Shown here: one piece after another, positions 1 to 8,894 of the stretch | How the letters are laid out: each line of letters starts with the position of its first letter | Numbering within the stretch: position 1 is the first letter of the stretch | NCBI RefSeq assembly: GCF_009665255.1 | Contig: NZ_CP035686.1 | Span: 1,612,001 to 1,676,000, forward strand | Length of the DNA: 64,000 nucleotides | Reading direction: 5' to 3' | Source: Vibrio metoecus | Lineage (GTDB): Bacteria; Pseudomonadota; Gammaproteobacteria; Enterobacterales; Vibrionaceae | Position numbers and translations under genes: made by a program | The notes under the pieces: generated by a model | Seen by the model: the letters and a program-made list of their open reading frames with translations, nothing else | What the model was told of the DNA's origin: nothing | Databases searched by the model: none

Positions 1-62
1 ACATTGGTGGTTGTACTGATTTTGAAGCTTACGCAAAAGAAAATCTGGGTCTATTCGACTAA
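1..62 (+). CDS. grxA: Glutaredoxin 1, C-terminal end (partial)
   Basis: The first 62 bases read in frame 3 as the last 19 codons of a protein ending in a TAA at 60-62. The visible peptide begins IGGCTDFEAYAKENLG and matches the C-terminal IGG(Y/C)TDF block of GrxA, the glutathione-dependent dithiol oxidoreductase that reduces ribonucleotide reductase and other cytosolic disulfides. The catalytic CPYC motif lies outside the window. The next gene is a YbjL homologue, and grxA and ybjL are also neighbours in E. coli, which supports the call. The short remnant is the only limit. Confidence 0.85.
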   Translation, partial: IGGCTDFEAYAKENLGLFD

Positions 63-83
63 GCCTTTCTTGACGAGCAAATT

Positions 84-109
84 AGCCTGCGAATATCGCG
101 GGCTTTTTG
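84..109 (+). terminator. Rho-independent terminator of grxA
   Basis: A 9-bp stem (AGCCTGCGA / TCGCGGGCT, one G-U pair) with a 3-base loop is followed by five T residues, about 20 bases after the grxA stop codon. Confidence 0.8.
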
Positions 110-266
110 TTATTCGTGATTTCATACTGCTCAGCGCTTCTTTTAGCTATTTCGATCCAAAGAATGCGCATTCGCGCAAAAATTCACTTATCTTTTTGCA
201 ATATTCGGATACAATTCCCAAAATTTTATTATTCCCTCTCTTGTCACGCGTGAATTGAGTTAAATC

Positions 267-1943
267 GTGAACATCGACGTCGTTTTATTGCTAGAGCAAA
301 ATCCAATTTTGCTGATTTTTGTAGTCCTCGCCATTGGTCTCTCTTTCGGGAAAATTCGCTTTGGCAGCTTCCAGTTAGGTAACTCAATTGGTGTTTTGAT
401 CACCTCGCTAGTGATGGGTCACCTCGGCTTCTCTTTTACTCCCGAAGCCCTCACTATTGGTTTCATGCTGTTTATTTATTGTGTAGGCATTGAAGCGGGT
501 CCGAACTTCTTCGGTATTTTTTTCCGAGATGGGAAGCATTATTTAATTTTAAGTTTAGTGGTACTGATTACCGCTACTTGGATCGCCTATTTCGGCGGTT
601 ATTATCTCGGGCTCGATTATGGCTTAGCGGCAGGGATGATGGCGGGAGCCCTTACATCAACCCCCGTACTGGTGGGCGCTCAAGATGCCCTAAACTCTGG
701 GCTCGCAGCAATACCAAGAAATATGGACCTTTCACTGATCCTCGATAATGTTTCAGTCGGCTATGCTATGGCTTACCTTATCGGCCTCATCAGCATGATC
801 ATGTTTGCAAAACTGCTTCCTAAGTTGCAAAAGCAAAACTTATCCGACTCTGCGCAGCAAATCGCGCAAGAACGTGGTTTGGGTAGTCAACGTAAAGTGT
901 ATCTGCCAATTATTAGAGCCTACCGCGTTGGTCCTGAGCTGATTAACTGGATTGATGGCCGCAACTTACGTGAGCTAGGCATTTACCGTCAAACCGGATG
1001 CTATATCGAGCGTATTCGTCGTCATGGCATTCTGGCGCATCCTGATGGTGACGCGATTTTACAAGAGGGTGATGAAATTGCACTGGTAGGATTCCCGGAT
1101 AGCCACGCACGCCTTGACCCGAGCTTCCGTAATGGTAAAGAGGTGTTTGACCGCAACCTACTTGACCTGCGTATTTCTGAAGAAGAAATCGTGGTAAAAA
1201 GTGACAGTATCGCGGGGAAACGTTTGTCTGACCTTAACCTTTCCGAATACGGCTGTTTCCTCAATCGCGTTGTGCGTGCACAGATTGAGATGCCGATGGA
1301 TCTGGATATCGTCCTTGCCAAAGGAGATGTACTTCAGGTCAGCGGTGAAAAGAGCAAGGTAAAAGGGCTAGCCGATAAGATCGGTTTTATCTCAGTACAC
1401 AGCCAAATGGCCGATCTGCTCGCCTTCTGCAGTTTCTTTATCTTGGGCATCCTGTTTGGGTTGGTGACGATGACCTTTGGGCAGGTTTCTTTCAGCCTTG
1501 GTAATGCGGTAGGGCTGCTGCTCTCTGGCATTACTTTGGGCTTCCTGCGTGCCAACCACCCCACTTTTGGTTATGTACCTCAAGGTGCACTGAATATGGT
1601 CAAAGACCTTGGTCTGGCCATCTTCATGGTCGGGATTGGGCTCAATGCAGGTAGCAAAATGTTCCAACACCTCTCTGAAGTGGGTGTTCAAGTCATTGGT
1701 TTAGCTTTCTTAGTGAGCGTCGTGCCAGTCGTGTTCGCCTATTTGGTCGGCGCTTATATTCTCAAAATGAACCGAGCCTTGTTGTTTGGTGCCATCATTG
1801 GTGCACGCACCTGCGCACCAGCAATGGACATCGTAAATGAGTACGCGAAATCCACCATTCCGGCACTGGGTTACGCAGGCACCTATGCTATCGCCAATAT
1901 TTTGATGACGTTAACCGGTACCATTTTTATCTTACTCAGCTAA
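267..1943 (+). CDS. ybjL: YbjL-type putative transporter (AspT/YidE family)
   Basis: A 558-residue integral membrane protein, nearly the length of E. coli YbjL (561). The layout is typical of the family: an N-terminal set of about five membrane segments (residues 10-190), a soluble middle with two TrkA-C/RCK-like regulatory domains (about 205-380, with the block GIYRQTGCYIERIRR), then a second set of membrane segments (about 385-558) ending in a conserved GARTCAPAMDI motif. Family members include aspartate:alanine exchangers, but the substrate of YbjL is not established. The start is a GTG with a weak upstream purine stretch; no better in-frame start is visible. It is convergent with clpA and shares its terminator. 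Confidence 0.88.
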   Translation: MNIDVVLLLEQNPILLIFVVLAIGLSFGKIRFGSFQLGNSIGVLITSLVMGHLGFSFTPEALTIGFMLFIYCVGIEAGPNFFGIFFRDGKHYLILSLVVLITATWIAYFGGYYLGLDYGLAAGMMAGALTSTPVLVGAQDALNSGLAAIPRNMDLSLILDNVSVGYAMAYLIGLISMIMFAKLLPKLQKQNLSDSAQQIAQERGLGSQRKVYLPIIRAYRVGPELINWIDGRNLRELGIYRQTGCYIERIRRHGILAHPDGDAILQEGDEIALVGFPDSHARLDPSFRNGKEVFDRNLLDLRISEEEIVVKSDSIAGKRLSDLNLSEYGCFLNRVVRAQIEMPMDLDIVLAKGDVLQVSGEKSKVKGLADKIGFISVHSQMADLLAFCSFFILGILFGLVTMTFGQVSFSLGNAVGLLLSGITLGFLRANHPTFGYVPQGALNMVKDLGLAIFMVGIGLNAGSKMFQHLSEVGVQVIGLAFLVSVVPVVFAYLVGAYILKMNRALLFGAIIGARTCAPAMDIVNEYAKSTIPALGYAGTYAIANILMTLTGTIFILLS

Positions 1944-1972
1944 TGACTCAATCATCAAATATTCGAGATTAA

Positions 1973-1998
1973 AAAAGGCACCTTAAGGTGCCTTTTGT
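1973..1998. terminator. Bidirectional terminator between ybjL and clpA
   Basis: A perfect 12-bp inverted repeat (AAAAGGCACCTT / AAGGTGCCTTTT) at 1973-1996, with A-rich and T-rich flanks, sits between the convergent stop codons of ybjL and clpA and can terminate both. Confidence 0.9.
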
Positions 1999-2015
1999 CT
2001 ATTTGGATAACTCGT

Positions 2016-4286
2016 TTAGTGAACAACCTCTTCACGAGTACCAAAATACTCAAAAGCCAATCGATCATCACTGAGCGTTACTTTTACGGTACCACCATCG
2101 ACGAGTGAACCAAACAGCAGCTCATTGGCAAGTGGTTTCTTCAACTGATCCTGAATCACACGTCCCATCGGACGAGCGCCCATTTCTCGGTCATAGCCTT
2201 TCACTGCCAACCAGTGACGCGCATCTTCAGAGACTTCAAGAGAGACACCACGAGCATCTAATTGGGCTTGCAGTTCCACAATAAACTTATCAACCACTTG
2301 ATGAATTACGCGTTCATCCAAGCTGTTGAACCAGATAATGTGGTCAAGACGGTTACGGAATTCAGGAGTGAACACTTTTTTGATTTCCGACATCGCATCA
2401 TGGCTATTATCTTGCTGGATCAAGCCAATCGATTTTTTCACCGTTTCCGCCACCCCCGCATTAGTGGTCATCACTAAAATCACGTTACGGAAATCCGCTT
2501 TACGACCGTTGTTGTCAGTTAGCGTACCGTTATCCATCACCTGTAGGAGCAAGTTAAAGATATCGGGGTGCGCTTTTTCAATTTCGTCCAACAAAACAAC
2601 CGAGTGCGGGTGCTTAATCACAGCATCAGTCAGTAACCCACCTTGGTCATAACCCACATAACCCGGAGGAGCACCAATCAACCGGCTTACCGAATGACGC
2701 TCACCGTATTCCGACATATCAAAACGTAGCAGTTCGATACCGAGCAGTTTAGAAAGCTGCAGAGTCACTTCTGTTTTGCCCACCCCTGTTGGGCCAGCAA
2801 ACAGGAAAGAACCGACTGGTTTATGTTCCGCGCCCAATCCGGCACGAGTCAGTTTGATTGACTCAGTCAGTACATCGATTGCAGCATCTTGACCAAACAC
2901 CAACATCTTCATCTTCTGATCCAAATTCTTCAGAATATCTTTGTCAGAAGACGAGACGGATTTCTCAGGGATTCTCGCCATTTTGGCGACCATAGATTCG
3001 ATTTCCGCCACACCGACCGTTTTCTTACGACGGCTTGCTGGCATCAAACGCGCACGCGCGCCAGCTTCATCAATCACGTCAATCGCCTTATCTGGCAGAT
3101 GACGTTCATTAATGTACTTCGCCGACAATTCCACCGCCGCACGCAGCGCTTTATTGGTATAACGTACATCATGGTGAGCTTCGTATTTGGTTTTAAGCCC
3201 CATCAATATCTTGGTGGTGTCATCGAGCGAAGGCTCAACAATATCAATCTTTTGGAAGCGGCGAGACAAAGCGCGCTCTTTCTCAAAAATGTTGCTGTAT
3301 TCTTGATAGGTGGTAGAACCGATGCAACGCAATTTGCCGCTACTGAGCAGAGGTTTTATCAGATTCGCAGCATCAACTTGTCCACCAGAAGCCGCACCAG
3401 CACCAATGATGGTATGAATTTCATCAATGAACAGGATCGCGTCTTTTTCTTTCTCAAGCTGTTTCAAAATCGATTTGAAACGTTTTTCAAAATCACCTCG
3501 ATATTTGGTACCCGCCAACAGCGAGCCAATATCGAGTGAATAAATCACGCTGCGCTGAATCACTTCCGGCACGTTGCCTTCCACAATTCTCCACGCTAAA
3601 CCTTCAGCAATGGCTGTTTTTCCTACGCCAGCCTCACCCACCAATAGCGGGTTGTTTTTACGGCGGCGGCACAAGACTTGAATCGTACGTTCCAACTCTT
3701 TATCACGGCCTATTAACGGGTCAATTTGACCTTGTTTAGCCAGTTGATTCAGGTTAGTCGCAAAGCTTTCCAAACGTTCATCAGCACTCACTTCTTCGGA
3801 ACTATCGCTGCTACCAAACGAATCAGAAGAAGAGTCTTCACTGTGATTAGAGGCTTTAGTAATACCGTGCGAGATAAAATTGACAATATCCAAACGGCTG
3901 ATGTCATTTTTCTTGAGCAGATACGCCGCATGTGACTCTTGCTCGCTAAAAATCGCCACCAACACGTTCGCCCCCGTCACTTCACTGCGACCAGAAGATT
4001 GCACGTGGAACACTGCACGTTGCAGTACACGTTGGAAGCTCAGGGTCGGTTGAGTCTCACGGGTTTCATCGTTTTTGGGGATAAGGGGCGTGGTCTGGTC
4101 GATAAAAGTATCCAGCTCACGGCGTAACACATCGATATCAGCTTGGCAGGCTAACAAGGCTTCCCGCGCTGCATCGTTTTCCAACAATGCAAGTAGGAGG
4201 TGCTCGACGGTCATAAACTCATGTCTTTTGTCTCGTGCCCGAGCGAACGCGCCGTTTAGACTAGACTCTAATTCTTTGTTAAGCAT
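2016..4286 (-). CDS. clpA: ATP-dependent Clp protease ATP-binding subunit ClpA
   Basis: This is the AAA+ unfoldase that feeds substrates, including ClpS-delivered N-end-rule proteins, into ClpP. At 756 residues it is close to E. coli ClpA (758). The N-terminal Clp-N repeat domain (about 1-145) is followed by an acidic serine-rich linker, AAA+ module 1 (Walker A GEAGVGKT, Walker B LFIDE) and AAA+ module 2 (Walker A GPTGVGKT, Walker B VLLDE). An IGL tripeptide loop near residue 615 docks onto ClpP. The ATG is preceded by a strong AAGGAGG about 4-6 bases upstream. clpS lies 38 bases upstream on the same strand, so the two are probably co-transcribed. ClpP itself is not in the window. Confidence 0.98.
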   Translation of the reverse strand: MLNKELESSLNGAFARARDKRHEFMTVEHLLLALLENDAAREALLACQADIDVLRRELDTFIDQTTPLIPKNDETRETQPTLSFQRVLQRAVFHVQSSGRSEVTGANVLVAIFSEQESHAAYLLKKNDISRLDIVNFISHGITKASNHSEDSSSDSFGSSDSSEEVSADERLESFATNLNQLAKQGQIDPLIGRDKELERTIQVLCRRRKNNPLLVGEAGVGKTAIAEGLAWRIVEGNVPEVIQRSVIYSLDIGSLLAGTKYRGDFEKRFKSILKQLEKEKDAILFIDEIHTIIGAGAASGGQVDAANLIKPLLSSGKLRCIGSTTYQEYSNIFEKERALSRRFQKIDIVEPSLDDTTKILMGLKTKYEAHHDVRYTNKALRAAVELSAKYINERHLPDKAIDVIDEAGARARLMPASRRKKTVGVAEIESMVAKMARIPEKSVSSSDKDILKNLDQKMKMLVFGQDAAIDVLTESIKLTRAGLGAEHKPVGSFLFAGPTGVGKTEVTLQLSKLLGIELLRFDMSEYGERHSVSRLIGAPPGYVGYDQGGLLTDAVIKHPHSVVLLDEIEKAHPDIFNLLLQVMDNGTLTDNNGRKADFRNVILVMTTNAGVAETVKKSIGLIQQDNSHDAMSEIKKVFTPEFRNRLDHIIWFNSLDERVIHQVVDKFIVELQAQLDARGVSLEVSEDARHWLAVKGYDREMGARPMGRVIQDQLKKPLANELLFGSLVDGGTVKVTLSDDRLAFEYFGTREEVVH

Positions 4287-4324
4287 AAGGCCTCCTTAAG
4301 GAACAACCACGTTGTCTGGCAAGC

Positions 4325-4645
4325 TTACGCTTGCTCCATCGTGCACAAGAGTGGATGCTCATTTTCCCTTGAGTACATCGTTACTTGAGCGACTTTCGTC
4401 TCTGCAACTTCTGCAGTAAACGTGCCACATATTGCTTTTCCTTCGTAATGCACTTTGAGCATCACTTGTGTCGCCCTCTCTATATCCATAGAGAAAAAGC
4501 GCTCAAGAATCTCAATGACAAAGTCCATCGGGGTGTAATCATCATTGTTTAATACAACGTGATACATAGATGGTGGCTTAACCGCCGTCTTTTCTTTCTC
4601 CAGCAAATCGAGGTCTGGAGATATCCATTCAAAATTTTTACTCAT
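4325..4645 (-). CDS. clpS: ClpS adaptor protein
   Basis: A 106-residue adaptor that binds the ClpA N-domain and delivers proteins with bulky N-terminal residues (N-end rule) to ClpAP. The conserved core block (VVLNNDDYTPMDFV) and the VHYEGKAICG stretch are typical of ClpS, including the substrate-pocket aspartates. The N-terminal 30 residues form the usual variable extension. It lies directly upstream of clpA and is divergent from cspD, the same arrangement as in enterobacteria. The ribosome-binding site is weak (CCTCAAATA region). Confidence 0.97.
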   Translation of the reverse strand: MSKNFEWISPDLDLLEKEKTAVKPPSMYHVVLNNDDYTPMDFVIEILERFFSMDIERATQVMLKVHYEGKAICGTFTAEVAETKVAQVTMYSRENEHPLLCTMEQA

Positions 4646-5117
4646 AACACTTCAGTATTTGAGGACTTTTTACCGAGAATTCAACTATAAAGTGCTGTAA
4701 ACCTAGCTTTTTTAACTAACTTACTGAGTTCGCACTTCGATGATTTTCGCCTCTTACTTAGAGACTAATGCAGCAATTGTAACGCTGCAAATAAAACATT
4801 GCGAATGGCGATCACGAATAGCGCGATTGCTTATTTTACCAACACCAGTATGCAACCTTGCTAGTAATTTGCTTCGCGATTTGCAAATGACAAATTTATA
4901 TAATTGCAATTGCAAAATTGAGTTTTCATATCAAACTGTGTGCTTTTATACGTTCGTCCTATTGACTGCGTTCAATCATCGTCTAAATTGGTCAATTAGT
5001 GACTAACGTTAAGCATAAGCTGAATCGCTATTCACTTTTGAGAAGTCAGAGAGTCCTTGGGACGAATTGACGTTTCTCTTAAAACATCAGTTATAAAATG
5101 CATGAGGGATGTATAGC
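4646..5117. other. clpS-cspD divergent intergenic region
   Basis: A 472-bp AT-rich spacer between divergent genes. It must hold the clpS-clpA promoter and the cspD promoter and leader. Around 4870-4920 several overlapping short palindromic words (TTGCAAAT, AATTGCAATT) surround a TATATAAT-like box; I cannot assign these to a known regulator. An open frame at 4740-5006 lacks a ribosome-binding site and resembles nothing I know, so I treat it as noncoding. Confidence 0.5.
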
Positions 5118-5339
5118 ATGGCTACAGGTACAGTGAAATGGTTTAATAATGCCAAAGGCTTCGGTTTTATTTGCCCGGAAGGTGAAGACGGAGACATCTT
5201 CGCCCATTACTCAACCATTCAAATGGACGGATACCGTACACTCAAAGCCGGACAACAGGTTTCTTATCAGGTGGAGCAGGGGCCTAAAGGATACCACGCT
5301 AGCTGCGTTGTGCCGGTCGAGGGACAAGTGGCTAAGTGA
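5118..5339 (+). CDS. cspD: Cold-shock-like protein CspD
   Basis: A 73-residue single cold-shock domain with both nucleic-acid-binding motifs: RNP1 KGFGFI and RNP2 DIFAHYS. The block TIQMDGYRTLKAGQ distinguishes CspD from CspA-type proteins. In E. coli CspD is not cold-induced; it binds single-stranded DNA in stationary phase and inhibits replication. An upstream in-frame ATG at 5109 exists, but GAGG at about 5103 is correctly spaced only for the ATG at 5118, which also gives the family N-terminus MATGTVKWFN. Linkage to clpS/clpA is conserved across gammaproteobacteria. Confidence 0.95.
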   Translation: MATGTVKWFNNAKGFGFICPEGEDGDIFAHYSTIQMDGYRTLKAGQQVSYQVEQGPKGYHASCVVPVEGQVAK

Positions 5340-5392
5340 TAGGTGCACTGCCGCACTCGGTGTGTTTGATATTGATCAGCACCCAAAATAGA

Positions 5393-5418
5393 AACCCGCC
5401 AATGTGGCGGGTTTTGTT
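5393..5418. terminator. Bidirectional terminator between cspD and icd
   Basis: A 9-bp stem (AACCCGCCA / TGGCGGGTT) with an ATG loop is followed by TTGTTTT on the plus strand and has an A-rich 5' flank, giving T residues on the minus strand. It lies between the two convergent stop codons. Confidence 0.85.
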
Positions 5419-5434
5419 TTGCAATAGCGCACTA

Positions 5435-7660
5435 TTAACGATCAATCACAGCGTTAAAAGTCGCACTAGGGCGCATTAACTGAGCCGCTTTAGCAAACTC
5501 AGGCGCATAATAGCCACCCAAATCGGCAGGCTTACCTTGTGCACCATTCAGTTCAGCCACAATCAGTGCCTCTTTCTCTTCAAGCTCTTTGGCAATTGGT
5601 GCAAATTCAGCCGCCAGAGCAGCATCTGCCGTTTGTTCAGCTAGTGCTTGTGCCCAGTAAGTTGCCAAATAGAAATGGCTACCACGGTTATCAATTTCAC
5701 CCACACGACGAGAAGGCGATTTGTTCATATCGAGGAACTTACCGGTCGCTTTGTCTAGGGCATCTGCCAACACTTGCGCTTTGCGATTGCCAGTAACCAC
5801 GCTCATGTGTTCCAGAGAAGCGGCCAACGCCAAAAACTCACCCAGTGAATCCCAACGCAAGTGGTTCTCTTTTTGTACTTGTTGTACGTGCTTCGGAGCA
5901 GAGCCGCCCGCGCCCGTTTCAAACAAGCCACCGCCATTCATCAACGGAACGATGGAAAGCATTTTCGCTGAAGTACCCAACTCAAGGATTGGGAATAAGT
6001 CAGTTAGATAGTCACGCAATACGTTGCCCGTTACGGAAATGGTATCTTGTCCTGCTTTCATGCGTACTAGTGAGTATTGCGTTGCATCAACAGGAGACAG
6101 GATCTTGATTTCCAAGCCTGATGTATCGTGATTTGGTAGATACTGATTCACTTTTTTGATCAGTTCAGCATCATGTGCACGCTCTGGATCAAGCCAGAAA
6201 ACGGCAGGTGTACCTGAAGCACGAGCACGAGTTACCGCCAGTTTCACCCAGTCTTGGATTGGCGCATCTTTTACCTGACACATACGGAAGATATCGCCCG
6301 CTTCGACGGTTTGCTCCAGCAACACTTTACCCGCTTCGTCAATCACACGCACCACACCCTCAGCATCCAGAATAAAGGTCTTATCGTGTGAACCGTATTC
6401 TTCTGCTTTTTGCGCCATCAGACCAACGTTTGGCACACTGCCCATGGTGGTTGGATCAAATGCGCCATTCTGTTTACAGAAATCGATAACGGTTTGGTAA
6501 ACACCCGCGTAGCAACGATCTGGAATCGTCGCTTTGGTATCTTTCTGCTTACCATCTGGCCCCCACATTTGGCCAGAAGTTCGGATCATCGCTGGCATTG
6601 ACGCATCGACAATCACATCGCTTGGTACATGCAGGTTGGTAATGCCGCGATCAGAGTCCACCATAGCAAGAGGAGGTTGAGTGGCGTATACCGCTTGAAT
6701 CGCCGCCTCAATCTCTGCGCGTTGCGCTTCTGGTAACGATTGAATTTTCGCGTAAACATCACCTAAGCCGTTATTGACGTCTACACCCAGTTGATCGAAC
6801 AGTTGGCCATACTTATCAAAAACTGCTTTGTAGTACACCTTCACCGCGTGACCAAAGATCACTGGATCCGAGACTTTCATCATGGTCGCTTTCATGTGCA
6901 GAGAGAACAGCACATCTTGCGCTTTCGCATCGGCGATTTCTTTTTCAAAGAAAGCAATCAGCGCTTTTTTGCTCATCACGCTGGTATCAATGATTTCTTT
7001 ATCTTGCAGCACAAATGGCTTTTTCAGCACTTTCACTGCACCATCTTTACCCACAAATTCAATCGCAACTTTGGTTGCGCCACTGACCGTGACTGACTTT
7101 TCACTACCAAAGAAATCTTTATCACTCATGCTCGCGACATGGGATTTAGAATCCTTACTCCAAGCGCCCATTGAGTGTGGGTTCTTCTTGGCGTAGTTTT
7201 TCACCGAGGCAGGTGCACGACGATCTGAGTTACCTTCACGCAAAACAGGGTTTACCGCACTGCCCTTGATCTTGTCATAAGTCGCTTTAATCACTTCTTC
7301 TTTATCGTTGCTCGGTTCTTCTGGATAATTTGGCAGTGCGTAGCCTTTGTCTTGCAGTTCTTTAATTGCCGCTTTGAGCTGCGGAATTGAGGCTGAAATA
7401 TTCGGCAGTTTGATTATGTTAGCTTCTGGTGTTTGTGCCAATGCACCCAATTCAGTTAACGCATCGCCGATACGTTGTTCTTCAGTCAAATACTCAGGGA
7501 AATTAGCCAAAATACGGCCAGCTAATGAAATATCGCGTGTATCGATATCAATGCCTGATGAGGCAGTAAACGATTGAATAATTGGCAGTAATGAATACGT
7601 GGCTAGAGCCGGGGCTTCGTCAGTAATGGTATAAATAATTGTAGGTTTATTGGTAGGCAT
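5435..7660 (-). CDS. icd: NADP-dependent isocitrate dehydrogenase, monomeric type
   Basis: Oxidative decarboxylation of isocitrate to 2-oxoglutarate in the TCA cycle. At 741 residues this is the monomeric class (Azotobacter vinelandii IDH, E. coli does not have it), unrelated in fold details to the roughly 416-residue dimeric enzyme. Diagnostic blocks include the substrate-binding LREGNSDRRAP near residue 140, the SDRGITNLHVPSD region near 345, and the C-terminal LGGYYAPEF. The ATG is preceded by AGGGAAAG. The gene is divergent from rluE, as icd is in E. coli, even though the enzyme class differs, so the position was kept while the enzyme type was exchanged or differentially retained. Confidence 0.96.
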   Translation of the reverse strand: MPTNKPTIIYTITDEAPALATYSLLPIIQSFTASSGIDIDTRDISLAGRILANFPEYLTEEQRIGDALTELGALAQTPEANIIKLPNISASIPQLKAAIKELQDKGYALPNYPEEPSNDKEEVIKATYDKIKGSAVNPVLREGNSDRRAPASVKNYAKKNPHSMGAWSKDSKSHVASMSDKDFFGSEKSVTVSGATKVAIEFVGKDGAVKVLKKPFVLQDKEIIDTSVMSKKALIAFFEKEIADAKAQDVLFSLHMKATMMKVSDPVIFGHAVKVYYKAVFDKYGQLFDQLGVDVNNGLGDVYAKIQSLPEAQRAEIEAAIQAVYATQPPLAMVDSDRGITNLHVPSDVIVDASMPAMIRTSGQMWGPDGKQKDTKATIPDRCYAGVYQTVIDFCKQNGAFDPTTMGSVPNVGLMAQKAEEYGSHDKTFILDAEGVVRVIDEAGKVLLEQTVEAGDIFRMCQVKDAPIQDWVKLAVTRARASGTPAVFWLDPERAHDAELIKKVNQYLPNHDTSGLEIKILSPVDATQYSLVRMKAGQDTISVTGNVLRDYLTDLFPILELGTSAKMLSIVPLMNGGGLFETGAGGSAPKHVQQVQKENHLRWDSLGEFLALAASLEHMSVVTGNRKAQVLADALDKATGKFLDMNKSPSRRVGEIDNRGSHFYLATYWAQALAEQTADAALAAEFAPIAKELEEKEALIVAELNGAQGKPADLGGYYAPEFAKAAQLMRPSATFNAVIDR

Positions 7661-7969
7661 GAACTTTCCCTATCTGTTCTAACAGCACCATTGGATGCAA
7701 TGACACTGTGTGACTGTCCGTACTCAAGTCGGCGACATCCCCTCAACCTGAGTACGATCTTCTCACTCTTGCAAATCCTGTGTTCGAATGACGTTGAGCC
7801 GCCTTCGAGCTCGTCCTTGAGTGAAGGTATTTATAATTAAACAAATTGAAGACAATAGTCTATTATCTTGTTCGCTAAACCTTTTCCAGGGCGCGCAAAT
7901 GATAGCCGATATCGCTCCTGCGGAAAACTTTCAAACACAGTTTCTTTACATTTTTGCAAGGTGCTTAAC
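7661..7969. other. icd-rluE divergent intergenic region
   Basis: A 309-bp region holding the promoters of both genes. An inverted repeat, GTACTCA at 7720-7726 and TGAGTAC at 7749-7755, would form a hairpin in the icd leader RNA. I cannot link it to a named regulator. The longer open frame reaching 7868 through a TTG has no support as part of rluE. Confidence 0.45.
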
Positions 7970-8695
7970 ATGTCATCTCGCTCTCCTAGCGACAATGCTC
8001 CCTCTTCTCCTGCGCAACGAAAATCGCATTTCAAACAGAAGGCAACAAAAAACACCGCTCGCGCCAATAACACATCAGGAAAGAGAAACTCTTCTACCAA
8101 GAGAAGAGCAACATCTAACGACATTGGCTCCCCTAAACGCACGATTTCGCCCAGTGAACGGAAAGTGATCCTATTTAATAAACCATATGACACTTTAAGC
8201 CAATTTACCGATGGGGATGGAAGAAAAACCTTGGCCGACTACATCCCGATTAAGGATGTCTACGCCGCAGGACGTTTGGATCGCGATAGCGAAGGACTAC
8301 TGATTTTAACCAATGATGGCATTTTGCAGGCCAGATTGACGCAACCGCAATCCAAAGCGCCAAAAACCTACTGGGTACAAGTTGAAGGTGCGCCGCAAGA
8401 AAACGACCTTGAGGCATTGCGCCACGGAGTGACCTTAAAAGATGGTCCGACTTTACCGGCGAAAGTAGAAATCATGCCCGAACCCACGCTTTGGCCACGG
8501 AATCCTCCGGTGCGTTTTCGCGCTGCGATTCCTACCACATGGTTAGCCATTACCTTGATGGAAGGGCGCAATCGCCAAGTACGACGCATTACGGCGCACA
8601 TCGGGTTCCCGACTCTACGCTTGATTCGTTACTCCATGGGCGATTGGAACTTGGGAGATTTGCAGCCTGGTGAGTGGCAGGAAGTGACGCTTTAA
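7970..8695 (+). CDS. rluE: 23S rRNA pseudouridine(2457) synthase RluE
   Basis: A 241-residue RsuA/RluE-family pseudouridine synthase that isomerises a uridine in 23S rRNA (U2457 in E. coli). The catalytic aspartate lies in GRLDRDSEGL; the family motifs VILFNKPYD and EGRNRQVRRI are present. The first 60 residues are a low-complexity Ser/Lys/Arg/Asn-rich tail, longer than in E. coli, probably aiding RNA binding. An in-frame TTG at 7868 would add 34 residues, but AAGGTG at about 7958 is well placed for the ATG at 7970. It is divergent from icd, as in E. coli. Confidence 0.93.
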   Translation: MSSRSPSDNAPSSPAQRKSHFKQKATKNTARANNTSGKRNSSTKRRATSNDIGSPKRTISPSERKVILFNKPYDTLSQFTDGDGRKTLADYIPIKDVYAAGRLDRDSEGLLILTNDGILQARLTQPQSKAPKTYWVQVEGAPQENDLEALRHGVTLKDGPTLPAKVEIMPEPTLWPRNPPVRFRAAIPTTWLAITLMEGRNRQVRRITAHIGFPTLRLIRYSMGDWNLGDLQPGEWQEVTL

Positions 8696-8722
8696 CACTC
8701 TGATTAATCAACGATATATAGC

Positions 8723-8840
8723 CTTCCGACTTGGAGTTGCAGGTAGGCGGCAAATGAGTCAATCCCCATGAGCATAGATACAGTATGTGGTTGGGGTGAA
8801 CGAATGCAGCCAACACCGCGCCGAAGCTTCAAGTAGGAAG
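8723..8840. repeat. ERIC element (enterobacterial repetitive intergenic consensus)
   Basis: About 118 bp with imperfect inverted ends (CTTCCGACTTGGAG at one end, reverse complement CTTCCTACTTGAAG at the other) and the two diagnostic ERIC cores, AATCCCCATGAGCATA and TGGTTGGGGTGAACGAA, followed by GCAGCCAACACCGC. ERICs are non-coding miniature elements common in Vibrio and enterobacteria. This one lies in the 3' space between convergent rluE and hisI and would fold into a long hairpin in either transcript. Confidence 0.88.
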
Positions 8841-8843
8841 ACA

Positions 8844-8869
8844 ATAACGCCCCAATAATGGGGCGTTAT
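8844..8869. terminator. Hairpin terminator between rluE and hisI
   Basis: A perfect 11-bp stem (ATAACGCCCCA / TGGGGCGTTAT) with an ATAA loop lies between two convergent genes. The T tracts on either side are short, so it may be a weak terminator or 3'-end stabiliser for the his transcript. Confidence 0.65.
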
Positions 8870-8894
8870 CGTTTGGATCGTGATTAGATCTAAA

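Noticed and set aside
4..258. 84-codon open frame at the window start
   Set aside because: The real coding frame in 1-62 is grxA in another frame; the open frame runs through the grxA terminator and has no ribosome-binding site.
2262..4299. Several plus-strand frames inside clpA
   Set aside because: They are shadows of the ClpA reading frame and have no family features or start signals.
4740..5006. 88-codon open frame between clpS and cspD
   Set aside because: No ribosome-binding site, AT-rich low-information sequence and no recognisable domain; it lies where two divergent promoters must be.
7868..7969. TTG start extending RluE by 34 residues
   Set aside because: TTG without a good ribosome-binding site; AAGGTG is well placed for the ATG at 7970.
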